From CAIVND01 sp035532075 (GTDB taxonomy: Bacteria; Actinomycetota; Acidimicrobiia; Acidimicrobiales; Bog-793), in NCBI GenBank assembly GCA_035532075.1, contig DATKRV010000105.1, forward strand, positions 3,596 through 67,595: a DNA stretch of 64,000 bases. Direction: 5' to 3'. A program made the position numbers and the translations under genes. This document shows, piece after piece, positions 60,056 through 64,000 of this stretch (position 1 is its first letter; every line of letters begins with the position of its first letter). A model generated the notes under the pieces. The model worked only from the letters and a program-made list of their open reading frames with translations. It was not told where the DNA came from and ran no database searches.

Positions 60056-61713
60056 TGACGCAGGGCATTACCGGATCGGTCGTGCGAAAGGTTCATTCGG
60101 TCGGAATGTTCTTTCGCCGCGTGGTCACCCTCGCGCTTATCCGCCTCAATCGCAGCGAGGGTCCGCACCAGGACTATGACCCCGCGACGCACAGACTCGG
60201 CCGACTTTTGTTGCGCCCGACGTTGCTCGGATTTGTCGCCTCGTGCGCGATTCTGGCCGGAGCGAGTCAGCCGGACTCACCATTCACCTTGAAAAGTGTT
60301 CCAGGCGCGTGGTGGTTCGGCATTCCAACTCCGCCGGCATCAGGGATCATTCCCCCTCCCGGTCAGGGGCTCTTTCTGGGTGTCGTTGCGGTCTACGCGG
60401 GGATCCTGCTTTTGCTGCGCGCATGGTACGACATCGTGATGCTGTGTATCCGTGTGCGCAACATCCCTTACATGCGTCTCTGGCCGGTGTTCGTCGCCTG
60501 GGTGGTGCCACTGCTCATCGTTGCACCGCTTTTCAGTCGCGACGCGTATAGCTATGTGGCCCAGGGCGAGTTGATGGCGCATCATCTCAACCCATATGTC
60601 TACGGCCCAAAGGTGCTTGGCGTCTCAACACAGTTCACCCGTCTGACCGATCCGCTCTGGCAGTGGGTCACGTCGCCCTACGGTCCGATGTTCTTGACGC
60701 TCGCTGGATGGACGGTCGATCTATCAGGACACAGTCCGCTCGTCGCAGTCGAGGGCATGCGGGCGCTCGCGCTGTTTGGAACCGTGCTGATTGCATTCAG
60801 CGTCCCCGTGATCGCAAAGTCGTTCAAGCGAGATGCCGCGAGCGCGTTTGCGATCGCGGCGCTTAATCCGCTGGTGCTCTTGCATCTTGTTGCGGGAGCG
60901 CACAATGACGCCCTGATGCTCGGTCTGCTCGCGTTCGGTTACGCGCTGCATCGCAAGGGATACCACGTCGCGGGAATTCTCTGTTGTGCGTTCGCAGCGC
61001 TCGTCAAAGTTCCCGCAATACTTGGTGCGATCTATGTTGGCTGGGAGTGGTTGGGTCCGCTTGCACCGCCAAGAGACAGGATCCGACCGCTCATGAAGGC
61101 AATGGCGATATCGATGGTCACCATGGTCGCGATTTCAGAGGCCCTTGGTCTTGGTTGGGGTTGGATCTCGGGTCTATCGAATCCGGACACGGTCCGTTCG
61201 TGGCTCGACCCTGCGACCGGCGTTGCACTCTTTATCGGGCATCTTGTCGGAGCTATCGGTCTTGGCGATCACACCCACGTCATCTTGACGATCTGCCGTG
61301 GGTCTGCGCTTTTGCTTGCCGTCGTGATCTCGCTCTGGTTGTTGTGGAATGCGCAGCGCGTCGGATCACTCCGAGCGCTCGGCTTTACGCTTCTCGCCTT
61401 TGTGGTCTTAAGCCCTGTGGTTCAGCCATGGTATGCCGCATGGGGTTTCGTGATGCTTGCTCCGATTGCCGAGACCAGACTTCGCAGAGTCGTAATGTTT
61501 CTCTCGGGCATCTCGTGTTTTCTCCAGCTTCCTGGCGGATCCGTTCTTGTCAACGAGATCACGATTGCAGATCCAATCGTGGTAGGGGTTGCCTGTGCCG
61601 CGCTGGTTGCTCTCGCGGTCATGCTCGTCTCTCCGAGATTTCGACATCGAACGCACCTGATCGAGCCTGTTGGGCCGTCTCAAGCTGAGTCGCGTGACGA
61701 GGAATTCGTCTAG
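60052..61713 (+). CDS. mptB: MptB-like polyprenol-phosphomannose-dependent mannosyltransferase
   Basis: A 553-residue integral membrane GT-C glycosyltransferase with about 12-13 helices. The first extracytoplasmic loop carries APLFSRDAYSYVAQGELM, with the acidic residue expected for catalysis. HHLNPYVYGP, SPYGPMFLTLAG and LNPLVLLHLVAGAHNDALMLG follow, all typical of the actinobacterial MptA/MptB alpha-1,6-mannosyltransferase group that builds lipoglycan cores. The donor would be polyprenyl-phosphomannose. The start ATG 60052 (or 60055) overlaps a short leader frame; the open frame upstream to 59833 looks non-coding. Confidence 0.8.
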   Translation: MMTQGITGSVVRKVHSVGMFFRRVVTLALIRLNRSEGPHQDYDPATHRLGRLLLRPTLLGFVASCAILAGASQPDSPFTLKSVPGAWWFGIPTPPASGIIPPPGQGLFLGVVAVYAGILLLLRAWYDIVMLCIRVRNIPYMRLWPVFVAWVVPLLIVAPLFSRDAYSYVAQGELMAHHLNPYVYGPKVLGVSTQFTRLTDPLWQWVTSPYGPMFLTLAGWTVDLSGHSPLVAVEGMRALALFGTVLIAFSVPVIAKSFKRDAASAFAIAALNPLVLLHLVAGAHNDALMLGLLAFGYALHRKGYHVAGILCCAFAALVKVPAILGAIYVGWEWLGPLAPPRDRIRPLMKAMAISMVTMVAISEALGLGWGWISGLSNPDTVRSWLDPATGVALFIGHLVGAIGLGDHTHVILTICRGSALLLAVVISLWLLWNAQRVGSLRALGFTLLAFVVLSPVVQPWYAAWGFVMLAPIAETRLRRVVMFLSGISCFLQLPGGSVLVNEITIADPIVVGVACAALVALAVMLVSPRFRHRTHLIEPVGPSQAESRDEEFV

Positions 61714-61714
61714 A

Positions 61715-62203
61715 TCAGTCGATCATCCGCTGCATCAACGCGACATCGAGCCATCGGCCGAATTTACGCCCGACCTCGCGCTCGATACCGACGAGCTCAA
61801 ATCCGTGACGCTGGTGAAGGCCGATGGACGCCTGATGATCGCCGACGATACGAGCGATGATCGCATGGAATCCGTGCGATCCCGCACGCTCGACGATCTC
61901 CCCAAGTAACGCCGAACCGACACCGCGTCCCCGGGCGAACTGCGCGACGTAGATCGAATCTTCGGCAGTGGTCGAATAGGCGGGACGGGGCCGATATGGC
62001 GAGAGTGAGGCGAAACCGATGACCTTTTCGAAGTCGAGCGCGACAACAGCCGGGTAGACACCCTGGTGCTCGAGTATCCACTCATGCTGCTCGGCCTCGG
62101 TTCGCTCGACGAGATCGAAGGTGACGGTCGTCGTAAGGACCTCGATGTTATAGATCTGCCGCATTGTCTCGGCATCGCTGAGGGTCGCGGAACGAATTTC
62201 CAT
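61715..62203 (-). CDS. GNAT acetyltransferase, phosphinothricin acetyltransferase-like
   Basis: A 162-residue GNAT-fold enzyme. MEIRSATLSDAETMRQIYN and TFDLVERTEAEQHEWI are the start expected of the Pat/Bar-like group. The acetyl-CoA loop reads QFARGRGVGSALLGEIVE, and HQRHGFELVGIEREVGRKFGRWLDV closes it. Natural substrates of such chromosomal copies are often methionine sulfone-like amino acids; the actual one is unknown. Its stop is one base beyond that of mptB, convergent. Confidence 0.85.
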   Translation of the reverse strand: MEIRSATLSDAETMRQIYNIEVLTTTVTFDLVERTEAEQHEWILEHQGVYPAVVALDFEKVIGFASLSPYRPRPAYSTTAEDSIYVAQFARGRGVGSALLGEIVERAGSHGFHAIIARIVGDHQASIGLHQRHGFELVGIEREVGRKFGRWLDVALMQRMID

Positions 62204-62298
62204 CCTGGAAGATTACGCGACACGAGGCGTTGGACCGTGAGCGGAAAGCAAATTTCGTGGACTACGATTGGCGGCTGGACCGATTCGATGGCTCCAAC

Positions 62299-62371
62299 GC
62301 CCCCTTGGCTCAGTCGGCAGAGCATTTCCATGGTAAGGAAAAGGTCGTCGGTTCGATTCCGACAGGGGGCT
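62299..62371 (+). tRNA. tRNA-Thr (anticodon GGT)
   Basis: Acceptor GCCCCCT/AGGGGGC, D stem GCTC/GAGC, anticodon stem TTTCC/GGAAA around ATGGTAA with GGT at 62332-62334, T stem GTCGG/CCGAC around TTCGATT, discriminator T. It lies nine bases before tRNA-Met. Confidence 0.96.
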
Positions 62372-62380
62372 CGCAGGCAT

Positions 62381-62454
62381 AGCGGCGTAGCTCAGTTGGT
62401 CAGAGCACACGGCTCATAATCGTGTTGTCGCGGGTTCGAGTCCCGCCGCCGCTA
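62381..62454 (+). tRNA. tRNA-Met (anticodon CAT), elongator type
   Basis: Acceptor AGCGGCG/CGCCGCT, anticodon loop CTCATAA with CAT at 62414-62416, T stem GCGGG/CCCGC around TTCGAGT, discriminator A. The anticodon stem lacks the three G-C pairs of initiator tRNA. An isoleucine CAT tRNA is a less likely reading. Confidence 0.93.
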
Positions 62455-62516
62455 CTGAACACGATAAAGTGGACGCCCTCGCCGCTGGCGGGGAGATAAG
62501 GCACAAGGAGCCCTCG

Positions 62517-62681
62517 GTGGCGAAGAACGATCGACGAATCAAGGTGACCCTCGAGTGTGAGGTGTGCAAGCAGCGGAACTACATCACAATGAAGAACCGC
62601 AACAACGACCGCGAGCGCATCGAGATGAAGAAGTACTGCCGCTTTGACCGCGTGCATACCCTTCACAAGGAAACTCGCTAA
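62517..62681 (+). CDS. rpmG: 50S ribosomal protein L33
   Basis: A 54-residue basic protein (VAKNDRRIKVTLECEVC, NYITMKNRNNDRERIEMKKYC). L33 lies near the exit site of the large subunit. The N-terminal CEVC pair is intact, but the second pair reads YCRFD, so the fourth zinc-ligand Cys is Asp and zinc binding may be weak or lost. GTG 62517 has AAGGAG seven bases upstream; the open frame before it is untranslated. Position between tRNA-Thr/tRNA-Met and the secE region is conserved in actinobacteria. Confidence 0.93.
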   Translation: MAKNDRRIKVTLECEVCKQRNYITMKNRNNDRERIEMKKYCRFDRVHTLHKETR

Positions 62682-62699
62682 CCCCGCTCGTATATCGTC

Positions 62700-62705
62700 T
62701 AGCGT
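62700..62705 (+). promoter_or_regulatory. Leaderless -10 box of the ECF sigma factor gene
   Basis: TAGCGT is followed by six bases (CGTGTC) and ATG 62712, with no ribosome-binding site. Confidence 0.5.
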
Positions 62706-62711
62706 CGTGTC

Positions 62712-63401
62712 ATGTCCCATCGACGCCGGCCTCGCGGAGATGGCCTGAACCGATCAGTAACTGCCGCACAGTCCGGGGATGACGTGGCATTTGCGGAGAT
62801 CGTTGAAAAGACCTCTCCACGGGTCTACGCGCTTTGTCTGCGCCTGAGCGGGAACGAACACGACGCGCGCGACATCATGCAGGACACCTACCTGCGCGTG
62901 TACCGCTCGATCGGAACATTTCGCGCCGACTCTTCGCTCTCGACCTGGATCTACCGGATCGCCGCGAACTGCGCATCGACGCATCTCCAAAAACGCCAGC
63001 ACCGCAATGAACGTGCCCTCGAACTCGACGTGGAGATGCTCGGCAATATAGCTCCGGCCTCTCCCGAATCCGATCCCGAGCTCGCCAGCGAGTCGTCGGA
63101 GGATCGCGCGCGACTCGTCAGTGCCCTTGCCCAACTTCCGTTTTCGCTGCGCTCGGTCGTTGTGCTCGGCGACGTTTATGACCTCAGCCATGAGGAGATC
63201 GCCGCGGAGCTCAAGATCTCGCGGGCCGCGGTGAAGGTGCGATTGCACCGGGCCCGCAAGAAACTCCACGAGCAACTGTTCGCAGGTGAGACGAGGGTTA
63301 TCGCCTCCGGTGAGATCGCTCCGCTTTTGACGCTCTCGGCTCCAGAGCGAAAGGTCAAGATAGATTCCAGACGCGCGATCACCGGTGAAAAAAGTGCCTA
63401 G
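62712..63401 (+). CDS. ECF-type RNA polymerase sigma factor
   Basis: A 229-residue sigma-70 family protein with region 2 (about residues 30-95, DARDIMQDTYLRVYRSIGTFRADSSLSTWIYRIAAN) and region 4 (about 135-190, LPFSLRSVVVLGDVYDLSHEEIAAELKISRAAVKVRLHRARKKL). Region 3 is absent, as in ECF sigmas. A polar C-terminal tail of about 40 residues follows. Its last 17 bases overlap the gene for a zinc-finger membrane protein, its probable anti-sigma. The pair sits between rpmG and tRNA-Trp/secE. Confidence 0.92.
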   Translation: MSHRRRPRGDGLNRSVTAAQSGDDVAFAEIVEKTSPRVYALCLRLSGNEHDARDIMQDTYLRVYRSIGTFRADSSLSTWIYRIAANCASTHLQKRQHRNERALELDVEMLGNIAPASPESDPELASESSEDRARLVSALAQLPFSLRSVVVLGDVYDLSHEEIAAELKISRAAVKVRLHRARKKLHEQLFAGETRVIASGEIAPLLTLSAPERKVKIDSRRAITGEKSA

Positions 63402-63801
63402 CCAGGCAACGGTCTGTGGAGTGGTCGAGAACGAACTCGCACTTGTTGTCGATCGGAAAAGTTCGCCCTCGCGTCTCTTGCTCACCCACCTTGACGAGTG
63501 CCTTTCGTGTCAGGCAGCGCTGTCGCGCTATCGGCGCCTGCTCAGGCTGCTCGCTGATCTCCAAAACGAGACCGAGCGCCTTCCCGAGGGGATGCTCGCA
63601 GATCTTGTCGGTGGAATTACGAGGGCTGCTGAGCGTCGGGCGATCCGTGACCTTTTGACCTCCCGCCGGGGGTTCTATCTTTTCTCGATCGCCGCGGCCG
63701 TGCTGGTCAGCTCGACCTTGGTCGCACTCTTTGGCCCCCGTTCCTTTCGGTCGACCCCGGTGGAGGGGCGCCAGGAGGAGTCATTGTCCTCTGGGTGCTA
63801 A
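63385..63801 (+). CDS. Probable anti-sigma factor (zinc-finger, single membrane helix)
   Basis: A 138-residue protein. The N-terminal half carries HLDECLSCQAALS, the His-x3-Cys-x2-Cys pattern of ZAS anti-sigma domains. A membrane helix lies near residues 95-118 (FYLFSIAAAVLVSSTLVALFG), with a short C-terminus that would be outside. It overlaps the sigma factor gene by 17 bases, the usual order. Start GTG 63385 or 63394. The role is inferred from motif and context. Confidence 0.8.
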   Translation: MKKVPSQATVCGVVENELALVVDRKSSPSRLLLTHLDECLSCQAALSRYRRLLRLLADLQNETERLPEGMLADLVGGITRAAERRAIRDLLTSRRGFYLFSIAAAVLVSSTLVALFGPRSFRSTPVEGRQEESLSSGC

Positions 63802-63863
63802 AGTTTCCGAACCCTGAGGGTCGCTCTGCCTCCGCGCGTCCAGCGTGAGAGGCCGGTCTCCGA

Positions 63864-63936
63864 AGGGCAGTGGCTCAATTGGTAGAGCACCGGTCTCCAA
63901 AACCGGGGGTTGGGGGTTCGAGTCCCTCCTGCCCTG
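63864..63936 (+). tRNA. tRNA-Trp (anticodon CCA)
   Basis: Acceptor AGGGCAG/CTGCCCT, D stem GCTC/GAGC, anticodon stem CCGGT/ACCGG around CTCCAAA with CCA at 63897-63899, T stem GGGGG/CCCTC (one G-T pair) around TTCGAGT, discriminator G. Followed closely by a probable secE, the conserved bacterial order. Confidence 0.96.
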
Positions 63937-63961
63937 CTCACCACCTATGTAGAGGTTTTTC

Positions 63962-64000
63962 GTGAATCGAGAGCAACGACGTCTCCTGCAGCGCCAGGGG
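63962..64000 (+). CDS. secE: Probable SecE, N-terminal fragment
   Basis: Thirteen codons (GTG AAT CGA ...) run off the window, encoding MNREQRRLLQRQG. This is the style of actinobacterial SecE N-termini, and its place 25 bases after tRNA-Trp fits the widespread order tRNA-Trp, secE, nusG. The weak ribosome-binding site is TAGAGG near 63949-63954. Too little is visible for certainty. Confidence 0.6.
   Translation, partial: MNREQRRLLQRQG

Noticed and set aside
62754..63485. A 243-codon minus-strand frame
   Set aside because: It is the antisense shadow of the ECF sigma factor, which has clear region 2 and region 4 motifs.
1..64000. CRISPR arrays, insertion sequences, prophage or rRNA genes
   Set aside because: No regularly spaced repeats, transposase or integrase motifs, phage genes or rRNA sequences were seen; the window is ordinary chromosomal core.

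Overview
The window looks like chromosomal core from an actinobacterium with moderately high GC content. An Acidimicrobiia-like lineage is plausible but is only inferred. The supporting gene content is a mycothiol pair (mca, mshA), nickel superoxide dismutase with its maturation protease, a PspA/HtpX/PspAB envelope-stress cluster, an MptB-type mannosyltransferase, a menaquinone-reductase-like flavoprotein, and two tiny actinobacterial ribosomal proteins (bS22 and bL37). Many start codons sit 6-8 nt behind a TANNNT box with no Shine-Dalgarno sequence, so leaderless transcripts appear common. No insertion sequence, prophage or CRISPR array was seen.

Layout. 1-3 kb: the end of an unidentified gene, then pspA-htpX-pspAB on the minus strand. 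3-7.6 kb: mca, a soluble PRC/MgtE-N/CBS protein, an M-box magnesium riboswitch and an Nramp-related transporter. 7.6-17.2 kb: pepN, a PfkB-family kinase, bL37, a DUF192 protein, then rsmI, metG, tatD, rsmA and ispE. 17.2-21 kb: bS22, an ABC exporter, tRNA-Gln with a decayed copy beside it, and a Fur-family regulator. 21-28 kb: the three-gene transhydrogenase, a DksA-like protein, sodN/sodX, mshA, proC. 28-33.4 kb: a five-gene branched-chain amino acid type ABC importer. 33.7-39.5 kb: hemA-hemC-hemD-hemB-hemL, the C5 pathway from glutamyl-tRNA to uroporphyrinogen III. 39.5-41.9 kb: an aldo/keto reductase and a geranylgeranyl/menaquinone reductase homologue. 42-57.2 kb: the complete 14-gene nuoA-N operon. 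57.3-64 kb: glutamate dehydrogenase, yajQ, tRNA-Tyr, mptB, an acetyltransferase, tRNA-Thr, tRNA-Met, rpmG, an ECF sigma/anti-sigma pair, tRNA-Trp and the first codons of a probable secE.

How the genes fit together. The most interesting unit is the magnesium locus at 4.1-7.6 kb. A clear M-box lies upstream of an Nramp homologue whose two signature metal-binding motifs are altered. Directly upstream lies a protein with the cytosolic Mg-sensing architecture of MgtE but no membrane channel. This suggests a magnesium importer of the Nramp-related kind with a separate magnesium-sensing partner. Other points worth checking are the vestigial methyltransferase half fused to HemD, a leaderless 14-codon reading frame that overlaps the start of mptB, and a 15-bp promoter sequence shared by mca and proC.
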